Of a DNA stretch of 64,000 nucleotides, positions 8,063 through 17,069 are shown one piece after another. Numbering within the stretch: the stretch's first letter is position 1; every line of letters starts with the position of its first letter. The notes beneath the pieces are model-generated. The model was given only the letters and a program-made list of their open reading frames with translations, was not told the origin of the DNA and searched no databases. The stretch covers positions 47,153-111,152 of the forward strand of contig CBDUBA010000004.1 of the NCBI GenBank assembly GCA_965365275.1, written 5' to 3'. This stretch comes from JAGTVG01 sp965365275 (GTDB taxonomy: Bacteria > Bacteroidota > Bacteroidia > Cytophagales > Cyclobacteriaceae). The translations under genes and the position numbers were made by a program.

Positions 8063-9379
8063 CTAATTCTTTCTCCAGCTGGCCTTTAACAAAAACTTTT
8101 TAAAGTCCTCATAATCGCTGTTCATCTTAACTGATTCTTTCTTCTTGTTTAATACACTTTTTAGTCCATGCGGAAAGGCAATCTCATAATCCAGGAACTT
8201 ATTTATCTCGTTACTGAATTTTGCAGGATGAGCTGTAGAGACAAAAACACCTGTAAATTCCTTTTCCCGCCCTAATAAATAATCATGAAGCCCGAGGTAT
8301 CCAATGGCCGAATGAGGGCACATGAGGTAATGAGTCTCTTCAAAAATTTTCAAAATGGCCTTTTTTGTAATATGGTCTGAATATGCCGAACCATGAATAT
8401 CCTTGATCACGTTTTCGTACTTATTCCCATATAATTCAAGAATTCTGGGGAAGTTGCTGGGATTCCCGACATCCATAGCATTGGAAATGGTCTTAAGTGA
8501 TGGTCTGGGTTCAAATTTTCCAGTTTCAAGATATTGAGGGACAATATTATTCGCATTTGTTGCAGCGATAAGGTGATGAATCGGTATGCCCATTTTTTTT
8601 GCCAGCAAAGCGCCACACATATTTCCGAAATTTCCACTTGGAATAGAAAATACCACTGGCTTATTATATTGTTTTAACTGAGCATATGCATATATGTAAT
8701 AAAAAGACTGTGGCAATAATCTGGCAAAATTGATAGAATTTGCTGATGTAAGGTGCATTATGTCATTCAGGTCTTCATCCAGAAAGGCTTGTTTTACAAG
8801 CATCTGGCAATCATCAAAGGTGCCATCCACTTCCAGTGCTGTAACGTTTCCTCCTATCGTTGTGATCTGTTTTTCCTGTAATTTGCTAACTTTTCCACCA
8901 GGGTATAAGAGCACCACATATATCCCGGGTATTTTATAAAATCCCTGAGCCACAGCACTACCCGTATCTCCCGAGGTGGCGACAAGAATTACCGTTTCAT
9001 TTGACTCTTTTCTTACGAAATGGGATAATAACCTGGCCATAAACCTTGCGCCAAAATCCTTAAAGGCATAAGTGGGACCATGATACAGCTCCAGGGAGAA
9101 TGTGTTTTCCTTTACCTTATGCAAGGTCGCATCAAAGTCTATAGCCTCATATACAATCTTTTTCAACCATTTTTCATCTATGTCCTCCTCAAGCCAGAGT
9201 TTGCTGATCTCAAGAGCCAGTTCCTGAAAATTCATATCAGGAAGGCCATTAAGCAGATCGGCAGGTATTTTAGGAATAGATAAAGGCATATAAAGTCCGT
9301 TATCCGGTGGCATACCGTGGAGCACTGCTTCCCTGAAACTTACTTGTGGGGCACTATGGTTTGTACTGTAGAAATTCAT
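8063..9379 (-). CDS. thrC: Threonine synthase
   Basis: A 438-residue PLP enzyme that converts O-phospho-L-homoserine to threonine, the last step of the pathway. The PLP lysine is Lys107 in GPTYAFKDFG. The phosphate cup follows as ATSGDTGSAVAQG, and SGNFGNMCGALLAKKMG carries further conserved glycines. The length is near the class with the N-terminal small domain (residues 1-90, including STNHSAPQVSFREAVLHG). It is the last gene of the thr operon: its ATG overlaps the thrB stop by four bases (ATGA), so translation is coupled. No terminator hairpin with a T-run was seen before the antiporter gene downstream. Confidence 0.96.
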   Translation of the reverse strand: MNFYSTNHSAPQVSFREAVLHGMPPDNGLYMPLSIPKIPADLLNGLPDMNFQELALEISKLWLEEDIDEKWLKKIVYEAIDFDATLHKVKENTFSLELYHGPTYAFKDFGARFMARLLSHFVRKESNETVILVATSGDTGSAVAQGFYKIPGIYVVLLYPGGKVSKLQEKQITTIGGNVTALEVDGTFDDCQMLVKQAFLDEDLNDIMHLTSANSINFARLLPQSFYYIYAYAQLKQYNKPVVFSIPSGNFGNMCGALLAKKMGIPIHHLIAATNANNIVPQYLETGKFEPRPSLKTISNAMDVGNPSNFPRILELYGNKYENVIKDIHGSAYSDHITKKAILKIFEETHYLMCPHSAIGYLGLHDYLLGREKEFTGVFVSTAHPAKFSNEINKFLDYEIAFPHGLKSVLNKKKESVKMNSDYEDFKKFLLKASWRKN

Positions 9380-10311
9380 GCATGTTCGAGCACTATCGGG
9401 CCCTGATTATTCACCTTAGAAACGTAAATATCGCTTTCTATACCGATTTTTTTAAATTCTTCTTTCATTTTTTGTGCTGCTTCCTGAGCAATGCGCAATC
9501 CCCGGCTCAAAGCAAAGACTGAAGGTCCGGATCCGGATATGCCGCACCCCAGGACTCCCGAACCCATAGCAGCCGCTTTCACAGCATCGTATCCCGGGAT
9601 TAAAATGGAGCGGATGGGTTCTATTATGTGATCTACCATTGATCTGCCAATTAATTCATAATCGGAGGTATACAATCCGGAAATAAGTCCTCCAACATTC
9701 CCCCATTGTTTGATCGCATTTTTCAATTGAACCTGTTTTTTCAAAATATCCCTGGCATCCTTTGTTTTTATCTCGATTCGTGGATGAATCACCGAAGCAT
9801 ATAGTTCCTCCGGGGCGGGAAGTTTGATTACATCGAGGGGATTATAGCTTCTTATCAATACAAATCCGCCATATAATGCAGGTGCTACATTATCAGCATG
9901 ATCCGATCCACAGGCAATTTTTTCCCCATACATGGCAAATTTCAAAACCTCTAAGGAATCCAAAGGATTCCCAAGTAAATTATTTATTGCAAAAGCTGCT
10001 GCCACTGAACTGGCGGCACTTGATCCAAGTCCGCTTCCAAGGGGCATCTTTTTATGTAAACGTATATCTATGCCCTGGTGTAGTTTCAAATGCTCAAGAA
10101 TATTTTTTATTACCGCTGAGGCGGAATTTTTATCCGGATCCATAGGTAATTGGCCAAAATCGCCGGTAATTTCAACTAATTTTACTTCACTGGAATTGTT
10201 TTTGGTCAATATAATCTCATCTCCCGGACTATTAAGTGCAAAACCCAGAATATCAAATCCACAAGATACATTGGCTACTGAAGCCGGTGCAAAAACCCTG
10301 ATGCTTTCCAT
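9376..10311 (-). CDS. thrB: Homoserine kinase
   Basis: A 311-residue GHMP-family kinase that phosphorylates homoserine. The ATP-binding glycine/serine loop PLGSGLGSSAASS lies at residues 90-102. The N-terminal strand VFAPASVANVSCGFDILGFAL and the C-terminal loop GCGISGSGPSVFALS (the third GHMP motif) are intact. The length is typical. It sits between thrA (12-bp gap) and thrC (4-bp overlap), so the three genes are almost certainly one operon in biochemical order. The cytosolic product feeds thrC directly. Confidence 0.97.
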   Translation of the reverse strand: MESIRVFAPASVANVSCGFDILGFALNSPGDEIILTKNNSSEVKLVEITGDFGQLPMDPDKNSASAVIKNILEHLKLHQGIDIRLHKKMPLGSGLGSSAASSVAAAFAINNLLGNPLDSLEVLKFAMYGEKIACGSDHADNVAPALYGGFVLIRSYNPLDVIKLPAPEELYASVIHPRIEIKTKDARDILKKQVQLKNAIKQWGNVGGLISGLYTSDYELIGRSMVDHIIEPIRSILIPGYDAVKAAAMGSGVLGCGISGSGPSVFALSRGLRIAQEAAQKMKEEFKKIGIESDIYVSKVNNQGPIVLEHA

Positions 10312-10323
10312 AAGAAATTGTTG

Positions 10324-12780
10324 TTATGGTAAGAAATTGGCTATACTAATAATATCCGCAAAGACCCCGGCGGCAGTTACTTCTGCTCCTGCTCCCGGTC
10401 CCTTTATAACCAAAGGCCTTTCTTTATAACGGGTTGTTGTGAATGAAAGCATATTGTCACTTCCGGATAAGTTATACAATGCATGATCCTGCCCAACCGT
10501 ACGCAGGCCAACACTGGCTTTGCCATCAGCCATGGTGGCCATAAAACGTAATTTCTCATTCTTCTTGTTGGCCTTTTCGAGCAGACCGGTAAAGTGATCA
10601 TCATATTTCTCCAGCTCCTTGAAAAAATCATCCACCGATTCGACAGCAAAACATGATTCGGGTATAAAAGGTTCATTTTTCACTTCATCAATTTGCATTT
10701 CATAACCAACTTCCCTGGAAAGGATAAGGATCTTACGGACAACATCCATTCCATTCAAGTCATCCCGCGGATCAGGTTCAGTGAAGCCTTTTTCCTTAGC
10801 CTCCCTGACTACCTGGCTGAATTTAACTGAACCATCGAAATTATTGAATATATATGACAGAGTCCCTGATAATACACCCTCGATTTTTAATATCCAGTCT
10901 CCGCTCCATTTCAAATCATTTAAAGTAGTAATTACAGGAAGTCCGGCACCCACATTGGTTTCGTATAAGTATTTAATATTTTTCTTTCTTGATAATCTGT
11001 ATAATTTATTATAATTATCAAGAGGTCCGGAATTTGCCAGCTTATTGGGTGTTGTTATTGAAATATTATTGTCAAGAACCTGATCATAGACATCAACTAC
11101 CGACTGGCTGGCAGTACAATCAACGAAAATACTGTTTGCCAAATTCAGATGTAGCATTTTGTCAACGAACTGTTGCATATTTGATTTCTCAGTGGCCTCA
11201 TCAATATTATCTTTCCATGTTTCCATAGAGACACCTTCCCTGTTGAAGTACATTTTTCTGCTATTCGCCAAACCGACAAGTTTGAACTGCATGTTATGCT
11301 CCTTGAGCAAATACGCTTCCTGCTGTTTAATTTGTGAAAGCAGTGTGCTGCCAATTAATCCCGTACCAACCAGAAAAAGGTGCAGCGTCTTTACGTTTGA
11401 AAGGAAAAATGCCTCATGAAGTGTATTCAGTGATTTAGGCAAGTCAAAATGTGAGATGACCACTGACAGGTTAAGTTCGGAGGATCCCTGGGCTATAGCA
11501 ACAACATTTATCCCATTTTTACCCAGCGCATCGAACAACTTACCTGAAATACCAGGTGTATTTCTCATATTTTCACCAATAATAGCCACTATAGATAAAC
11601 CAGACTGTATATTTACTTCATCAATCTTATGGTTCATAATCTCATTAGAAAATTCCTCCTCAATTGCCGTTTTGGCTTGATCAGTTTGATCAGGACTTAT
11701 GGCAAAGCAGATAGAATGTTCAGAAGAAGCCTGGGTGATCAAAATTATATTAATCTCATTTCTGGCGAGGGTGCCAAACAGGCGGGAAGATACACCCGGT
11801 ACCCCAACCATACCACTACCTGTCAGATTGATCAGAGAGATGTTTTCAATAGAGGAAATCCCTTTTATAAGGAAATCCTTATTTTCAGTCATTTCACTGA
11901 TTATAGTACCCTTAAAAGAAGGATTAAAGGTATTTCTTATTCGAAGGGGAATTTTTTCAGTGAAAGCAGGTTGTAAAGTAGGTGGATAGATTACCTTGGC
12001 GCCAAAATGAGAAAGTTCCATTGCCTCAACATAAGACAATGAATTTTGAGGGAATGCATCCTGGACTTTTTTAGGATCAGTGGTCAGAACACCATCTACA
12101 TCTGTCCAGATCTCAATTTCATCAGCTCCCAGGGCTGCACCAAACAAGGCTGCTGTATAATCAGACCCCCCTCGTCCTAATGTAGTAGTTTCACCCTTTG
12201 ATGTAGAACCGGCAAAGCCAGTAACCACCTGTAATTTCTGATGTGATTTGAAATAATTCCTGATATTTTCAAATGTAAGAGATTCAAAAACCTTTGCATT
12301 TCCAAACTGATCGTTTGTTTTTATCAATTGTCGTGCATCAAGCCATTCACAAGGGTAGCCGAGTTGATTTAAGTAAGATGAGATGATTAAAGCAGCGAGA
12401 CGTTCACCAAAACTCATAACCAGGTCCAGGGTTCGTGGAGAGAGTTCTTTCAATAAGAACACCCCATGCAACAGATCTTCCAGATTGTTGGTTAAAAACT
12501 TCATTTGTGCAATAATGCTGCTTTGAGATTTTATGTCTATCAACTCCTTGATAGCGGCTAAATGATGACTAACTATTCTATCTGATAGCTCAGTATAATT
12601 TTCATCGTCTGCAGCAGCGGCTTTCCCTACATCTATCAGGTCATTTGTTATACCATACATTGCGGAAGTTACTATGATGATCTTTTCTCCATCATTTAGA
12701 TAATCCGAAATTATATTGCTGACCTGCCGTATATTGTCAGGTGAACCAACTGAAGAACCTCCAAATTTCAGTATTTTCAT
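10324..12780 (-). CDS. thrA: Bifunctional aspartokinase / homoserine dehydrogenase
   Basis: An 818-residue fusion that catalyses the first and third steps from aspartate to threonine and methionine. The aspartokinase domain (1-295) has KFGGSSVGSP at 5-14 and TTLGRGGSD at 199-207. Two ACT-like segments follow (about 310-455, 'TGSGMVGVPGVSSRLF' and 'NTPGISGKLFDALGKNGINV') and are expected to bind the feedback amino acid, usually threonine. The homoserine dehydrogenase domain begins near 465 with the NAD(P) motif VGTGLIGS at 471-478. Its catalytic region includes GVLSGTLSYIFN and PDPRDDLNGMDVVRKILIL. The length equals that of E. coli ThrA. It is the first gene of thrABC and is preceded by an unusually long non-coding stretch, but I saw no threonine/isoleucine-rich leader peptide. 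Confidence 0.98.
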   Translation of the reverse strand: MKILKFGGSSVGSPDNIRQVSNIISDYLNDGEKIIIVTSAMYGITNDLIDVGKAAAADDENYTELSDRIVSHHLAAIKELIDIKSQSSIIAQMKFLTNNLEDLLHGVFLLKELSPRTLDLVMSFGERLAALIISSYLNQLGYPCEWLDARQLIKTNDQFGNAKVFESLTFENIRNYFKSHQKLQVVTGFAGSTSKGETTTLGRGGSDYTAALFGAALGADEIEIWTDVDGVLTTDPKKVQDAFPQNSLSYVEAMELSHFGAKVIYPPTLQPAFTEKIPLRIRNTFNPSFKGTIISEMTENKDFLIKGISSIENISLINLTGSGMVGVPGVSSRLFGTLARNEINIILITQASSEHSICFAISPDQTDQAKTAIEEEFSNEIMNHKIDEVNIQSGLSIVAIIGENMRNTPGISGKLFDALGKNGINVVAIAQGSSELNLSVVISHFDLPKSLNTLHEAFFLSNVKTLHLFLVGTGLIGSTLLSQIKQQEAYLLKEHNMQFKLVGLANSRKMYFNREGVSMETWKDNIDEATEKSNMQQFVDKMLHLNLANSIFVDCTASQSVVDVYDQVLDNNISITTPNKLANSGPLDNYNKLYRLSRKKNIKYLYETNVGAGLPVITTLNDLKWSGDWILKIEGVLSGTLSYIFNNFDGSVKFSQVVREAKEKGFTEPDPRDDLNGMDVVRKILILSREVGYEMQIDEVKNEPFIPESCFAVESVDDFFKELEKYDDHFTGLLEKANKKNEKLRFMATMADGKASVGLRTVGQDHALYNLSGSDNMLSFTTTRYKERPLVIKGPGAGAEVTAAGVFADIISIANFLP

Positions 12781-13330
12781 CTACATTGTTTTTATGATCA
12801 AAGGTCGGATAGCTTGTCCCGCATTAGCAGGAGAATCGACAATTTGGCTCCGTACTTTACAAAGCAGAGTGCCTATATTTCTTCATCCGTCTTCGCCTTA
12901 AATTTGTTTAACGTGTGGATTTTATGTGATTATGAATCAGCCCACAAAGTTGTGAAAATTTACAGTCTATTAAAAAGCAGGATTCATTTATTTCTCAATT
13001 GAGGGACATTAGAATCGAAAAAATTCCATTAATCTTAGCTGCTGACAATTTTATTTGTAAAAAGCTTTCCGCTTCATTTGAAATCTGCCTAAAAATTCTG
13101 GCTGATTGATTTCATCATGAACCAGAATAGAAATCCTGAATTTTTGTATGGGATAACAAGGAATTTTATGTTTTGGCTGAAGGGAGGTTAATAATTATGG
13201 ATCCCAAGCGATCGACTTCTACTGGCATTTTACGTCAATTGGAGTTCAGTGAATCACAAAGAATGATTTAAAAGTCGTTTAAATTAAAAGGAGGAGCTGG
13301 CAGTGATTGAAAACCGGGAGATCAAAATAA
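12781..13330. other. Intergenic region upstream of thrA, no convincing gene
   Basis: About 550 bases hold no gene-like frame. The part nearest thrA (about 12800-12900) is visibly richer in G and C than its surroundings. On the minus (thrA) strand it can fold: an outer TTGTC/GACAA pair (12814-12818 with 12838-12842) encloses CCTGC-TAAT-GCGGG (12818-12831). A nine-codon minus-strand frame (MKKYRHSAL) precedes it. On the plus strand two unrelated 24-codon frames lie around 13113-13270; they are separated by stops and look like chance or decayed sequence. No TAnnTTTG promoter motif for thrA was found. The region could be a thrA 5' leader or a dispersed intergenic repeat. Confidence 0.5.
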
Positions 13331-13360
13331 TGGCCTGTATATCATGTCCTTTACAGGCCA
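13331..13360 (-). terminator. Intrinsic terminator after the DUF2911 gene
   Basis: TGGCCTGTA and TACAGGCCA form a perfect 9-bp stem with a 12-base loop. It sits 15 bases past the stop of the minus-strand DUF2911 gene and is followed on that strand by TTATTTTGAT. The T-run is interrupted but the stem is strong. Confidence 0.65.
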
Positions 13361-13374
13361 CTATTTCATTTTAA

Positions 13375-13962
13375 TTATTTACCGGCAACCTTAAGTTTAA
13401 AAGGTACCTGCTTATCTCCCCAATGCAAAAAAGCAGTGGCGGTGTAACCATCCAGGTCCATGAAATTATAGGTTAACCGTTCAACAGAGTGAACCTTTTT
13501 CGGGGTAACAGTGACCCTCAGTGCGTCCTGACTTTGATCATATTTATAACTTCCCCAACCATCATTTACCTTATTGAATATGACTACCCAGGTAGTTTCA
13601 GAAGGAATCATATGTATGCTATATTTTCCTGCAGCAATTGCGCTACCTTCAATTTCAAGGTCATTACTGAATTCTATTGTCGTGTTTTGATCTGCACCGG
13701 CACGCCATGGAAATGGTTTATTGTCGGAATAATTATTCGGTTCTTCCATTCCATTAGGAACAACATCCCAATAAATATCCCTTCCCCTCATGGCAGGCCT
13801 GCTGTAATCAATTGTTACTTTTGTGTCGACGCCAACCACCTGGCTAACTGTGGCACGTGGACTTTTCTTTGGCTGTTCATCCTGGGCTTTTACCATAGAT
13901 GAAAAGCTGAAACAAATCACAAAAGCCATTAAAACAATGGCTGAATAGTTTGATGTTTTCAT
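13375..13962 (-). CDS. DUF2911 family secreted protein
   Basis: A 195-residue exported protein. Residues 1-26 are a signal peptide ending at VKAQ. The mature part opens with SPRATVSQVVGVDTKVTIDYSRPAMRGR, the hallmark start of DUF2911 proteins. It continues with PFPWRAGADQNTTIEFSNDLEIEG, AAGKYSIHMIP and WVVIFNK, a beta-sandwich pattern. The family is common in Bacteroidota periplasmic or outer-membrane proteins and has no established biochemical role. There is no lipobox, so it is probably soluble in the periplasm. A strong terminator follows, and the gene upstream on the same strand is 128 bp away, so it is probably transcribed alone. Confidence 0.9.
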   Translation of the reverse strand: MKTSNYSAIVLMAFVICFSFSSMVKAQDEQPKKSPRATVSQVVGVDTKVTIDYSRPAMRGRDIYWDVVPNGMEEPNNYSDNKPFPWRAGADQNTTIEFSNDLEIEGSAIAAGKYSIHMIPSETTWVVIFNKVNDGWGSYKYDQSQDALRVTVTPKKVHSVERLTYNFMDLDGYTATAFLHWGDKQVPFKLKVAGK

Positions 13963-14090
13963 GAGTACTTCTAGTTTATTTAAGTGTAATATTTAATAAT
14001 GTATTTATTAAAGAACATTTTTTATAATGGGAAGGTAAACTTAATAAACTTGAATATCGGAAAGAAGAAATATTTGTGATTTATACTCCT

Positions 14091-14954
14091 TTATTCAGTA
14101 TCAGAAGCATTATTCTTTATTATTCTCCTCACTTCCTTAATCAACAGGGGGTATGCAGGTACTGCCATTCCGCCATGATCAAATCCATCAAGTTCGTATA
14201 AAGCCGTCTCCTGATGTCCGGTCACCTTCATCATCCTCCGCATATAAGCATTTTCTTCATAACGGCCCAGCAATTCAAGTTCACGGTCGCCTGTTATGAG
14301 TATTAAGGGAGGCGCATCATCCCTCACGTGATAGAGGGGGGCGAATTCATCTACAATAGGCTGCGTGCCTTCTATTCCTCTTTCCTCTCTAATGGTAAAG
14401 TGCGTTATGGTATGACCACTGAAGGGGACCAGGCTGGCAATCTTATTTGCATCGATACCGTAAACTTCCAGATACCTTTTGTCCAGTCCTATCATACTTG
14501 TTAAATAACCTCCTGCGGAATGGCCGGAGACAATGATAAGTCCGGGATCCCCTCCGTAAGTTTCTATGTTCCTGAATACCCATGCTACCGCAGCAGCTGC
14601 ATCCTGTATATACGCCGGGCATGATACTCTGGGTGAAAACCTGTAATTGACTGCTACAACAGCTATGTCTTTATTCTTCAACCATTCAGGAATGAATTTG
14701 TTTCCTGCCTTTAAGCCCCCACCATGAAACCAGACCACGGTTGCAAATCCATGCTTATTTTTTGGATAATATATATCAAGAACACACCTTTCCTTCATAT
14801 AATCCGTAACAGGTTCGATAGATGCATCCCTGTAAAAAATATCAGAATGTTGTTCATAATCACTATTTGGTTGAGAATAAACCTTATAAAGTGGAGAGCA
14901 AATTATTTTAATAATAAACAATAAAGCAGCCAGGCTCAATAGTATTTTCCTCAT
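14091..14954 (-). CDS. Exported alpha/beta hydrolase (esterase/lipase-like)
   Basis: A 287-residue hydrolase with an N-terminal signal or anchor (about 1-28, LLSLAALLFIIKIICS). The oxyanion-hole motif HGGG follows VVWF near residue 78. The nucleophile elbow is GHSAGG with the catalytic serine near 148. TGDREL supplies the acid and DGFDHGGM the histidine. This is the pattern of the BD-FAE/hormone-sensitive-lipase-like esterases (carboxylesterases, feruloyl esterase-like proteins). The substrate cannot be read from sequence. The signal suggests periplasmic action on an external ester. No polysaccharide-utilisation genes flank it, so it appears to be a standalone scavenging enzyme. Confidence 0.87.
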   Translation of the reverse strand: MRKILLSLAALLFIIKIICSPLYKVYSQPNSDYEQHSDIFYRDASIEPVTDYMKERCVLDIYYPKNKHGFATVVWFHGGGLKAGNKFIPEWLKNKDIAVVAVNYRFSPRVSCPAYIQDAAAAVAWVFRNIETYGGDPGLIIVSGHSAGGYLTSMIGLDKRYLEVYGIDANKIASLVPFSGHTITHFTIREERGIEGTQPIVDEFAPLYHVRDDAPPLILITGDRELELLGRYEENAYMRRMMKVTGHQETALYELDGFDHGGMAVPAYPLLIKEVRRIIKNNASDTE

Positions 14955-15086
14955 AGTTAAGTTTTATAGCAAAATTTGATATATAGGATTTTATTAGAAT
15001 TTAATCTGAACAAATTTAAATTAATAATCATAATTCAATCCTTTATATCGATAATTGTTATTTTTAAAAGATAAAGAAGAAAAAAT

Positions 15087-16562
15087 ATGAAACAATATTG
15101 GCTTGCAGCATGCTATCTTTTTTTTATAAGCACCCTGTACGCACAGGATACAGATCATTTCATAGACCAGACCTTCAGCATAGAGAAAATGACATCCATT
15201 GTCGAATTTATTTCTTCTGATAAGCTTAAGGGAAGGGATACCCCTTCAGAAGGATTAGAACTTGCTGCTGATTATGCCGCCGGCTTTTTTAAGCAATCTG
15301 GTGTGCATTCTGCATTTGGAATTGAGAATTATCATCAACCGGTGAGTATGTTATATAAAAGCCAGCCGGAAGAAATTATTATAAAGGACCAGCGTCAAAT
15401 AATGTCAACTCCCGGTAACCTGGTTCTTCTGTCAGGTGCAGGCCCATTGGTAAATGCAAAATTTTTAACCTATGATCCCCAGAGTGACCAGTTAGAAACC
15501 CATAAAATGAGGAATAAAATAGTTATTATATACATTAATAAGAATGATCAGCTTAGTATACGTGAGATCAACGAACAATCACGGAGGGTCGAGCGTATGG
15601 CCAGGGATGCCAAATCTAAAGGATTAATAGAAGTTTTCGAGGACAAACATCCTTACTGGTCCCGTTTCTTTAATTATTACAGCCGTTCCAGGATAGATCT
15701 GGATCATTCAAATGATAACAATGATGATTTTCATCATGTATTGGTGCAGGATATCAATGATGTTTTTAAAACAGCAGCTGACAAGGATCCTGAAGGAACT
15801 TTAAGTATAGAAATATCAGGACTCAGAGAAGAGCAATTCGTTACGCACAATATTGTCGGTGTGGTGGAAGGAACAGATCCCATGCTTAAAAATGAATTCA
15901 TCCTCTGTACTGCCCATTATGACCATGTGGGTGTTGGTAAACCTGATGCTACGGGTGATTCCATTTACAATGGAGCTCGTGACAATGCCATTGGAGTGAT
16001 GAGCGTACTTCTGGCTGCGGAAAATATTGCCAAATACCCAACAAGACGCTCTGTCGCTTTTGTATTATTCACCGGTGAGGAAAAAGGTTTATTAGGCAGT
16101 AAATGGTTTGTTCGGGAGTCACCCCTTAACCTGAATAATATCGTATTTTGTCTGAATACAGATGGTGGTGGGTATAATGATACAACGATAGCTACAGTGA
16201 TAGGAAAGAGAAGATTAATATCAAATCAGATTTTTGATAATGCCTGTGAGGCTAATGGTCTGGAAGTTTTTGATGGAACCGATGATACCCAATTTCTATT
16301 TAATAACTCTGACAATATCATTTTCTCTCAAAAAGGAATTCCATCAGTTACTTTCTCAGCTGGTTTCAGGGGCATGAACGAAGAAATTATAAAATACTAT
16401 CATCAGCCATCAGATGAAGCAGAAACCTTAAATTTCAATTATATCTTAAAATTCGCAAAATCTTTCGGATATTCACTCCGGGAGATCGCAAATTCCGACA
16501 AACGATTATTCTGGAAAGAAGAGGATGAATTTTATGATGCCGGGAAAAGGCTTTATCAATGA
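15087..16562 (+). CDS. Exported M28-family zinc aminopeptidase
   Basis: A 491-residue secreted peptidase with a signal peptide at 1-19 (MKQYWLAACYLFFISTLYA). The M28 catalytic domain spans about 255-470, and all five metal ligands are visible. These are His277 (AHYDH), Asp299 (GARDNAIG), Glu332 next to the catalytic Glu331 (TGEEKG), Asp359 (NTDGGG) and His439 (YHQPSDE). A PA-like insert may occupy about 100-200. Such enzymes release N-terminal amino acids from peptides in the periplasm or outside the cell and use two zinc ions. The gene is divergent from the alpha/beta hydrolase upstream. No lipobox or C-terminal T9SS sorting domain is evident. Confidence 0.93.
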   Translation: MKQYWLAACYLFFISTLYAQDTDHFIDQTFSIEKMTSIVEFISSDKLKGRDTPSEGLELAADYAAGFFKQSGVHSAFGIENYHQPVSMLYKSQPEEIIIKDQRQIMSTPGNLVLLSGAGPLVNAKFLTYDPQSDQLETHKMRNKIVIIYINKNDQLSIREINEQSRRVERMARDAKSKGLIEVFEDKHPYWSRFFNYYSRSRIDLDHSNDNNDDFHHVLVQDINDVFKTAADKDPEGTLSIEISGLREEQFVTHNIVGVVEGTDPMLKNEFILCTAHYDHVGVGKPDATGDSIYNGARDNAIGVMSVLLAAENIAKYPTRRSVAFVLFTGEEKGLLGSKWFVRESPLNLNNIVFCLNTDGGGYNDTTIATVIGKRRLISNQIFDNACEANGLEVFDGTDDTQFLFNNSDNIIFSQKGIPSVTFSAGFRGMNEEIIKYYHQPSDEAETLNFNYILKFAKSFGYSLREIANSDKRLFWKEEDEFYDAGKRLYQ

Positions 16563-16635
16563 GAAACATTGATTTTGTTTTATAAGTACCAAATCTCCCT
16601 GTACAATTGAATTCGAAAAAGAGGTCAAAAATCCT

Positions 16636-16980
16636 TTATAATATTTCCTTCACTGTTTCAGGGGGCCTACCCAATCTGACCTCATCATCTTTAACCACAA
16701 TAGGTCTTTCAATCAGTTTAGGATTATCCACCATGATATTGATCCATTCATCATCCGAGAAAGTTTTGCCTTTAAAATTCGATTTGAAAACTTCTTCTCC
16801 CTTTCGGATGATATCCAAAGGTTTTTTGTCCATTCTCTTTAAAAGGTCTTTTAATTCTAATGCAGAAGGTGGATTTTGCAGGTATTCAACGATTTCCGGT
16901 TCATAACCGGCTTCCCTAATAAGATTAAGGGTTTCACGACTTTTTCTGCAGCGGGGATTATGATAAATTTTGATATTCAT
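16636..16980 (-). CDS. ArsC/Spx-family thioredoxin-fold protein
   Basis: A 114-residue cytosolic protein of the ArsC-like family. The N-terminal active-site segment is YHNPRCRKSRETL with Cys11, and Arg92 (IERPIVVKDDEVRLGRPPE) with Arg105 completes the oxyanion-binding pattern of glutaredoxin-linked arsenate reductases (ArsC of E. coli type). The length is typical of YffB/ArsC proteins. No other arsenic-resistance gene (arsR, arsB/acr3) is near, so a housekeeping redox role as in YffB-like members is as likely as arsenate reduction. It lies 89 bp downstream of mazG's end in the opposite sense of that gene's context, with the same minus orientation. Confidence 0.88.
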   Translation of the reverse strand: MNIKIYHNPRCRKSRETLNLIREAGYEPEIVEYLQNPPSALELKDLLKRMDKKPLDIIRKGEEVFKSNFKGKTFSDDEWINIMVDNPKLIERPIVVKDDEVRLGRPPETVKEIL

Positions 16981-17069
16981 TTTTAATTAAGGTCATTAAT
17001 GGAGTTATGCTGATATTCAATATTTATAATTAAGTTTTCAAATTTTTAAGAAGAATAAAAGGCCAGGAT

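Noticed and set aside
12716..12901. A 61-codon plus-strand frame overlapping the thrA 5' end
   Set aside because: Its first part is antisense to thrA and the rest has no recognisable domain or promoter.
13114..13270. Two 24-codon frames on the plus strand in the thrA upstream region
   Set aside because: They are very short, unrelated to any family I know, and separated by stops; the GGAGG before the second is not a reliable start signal in this phylum.
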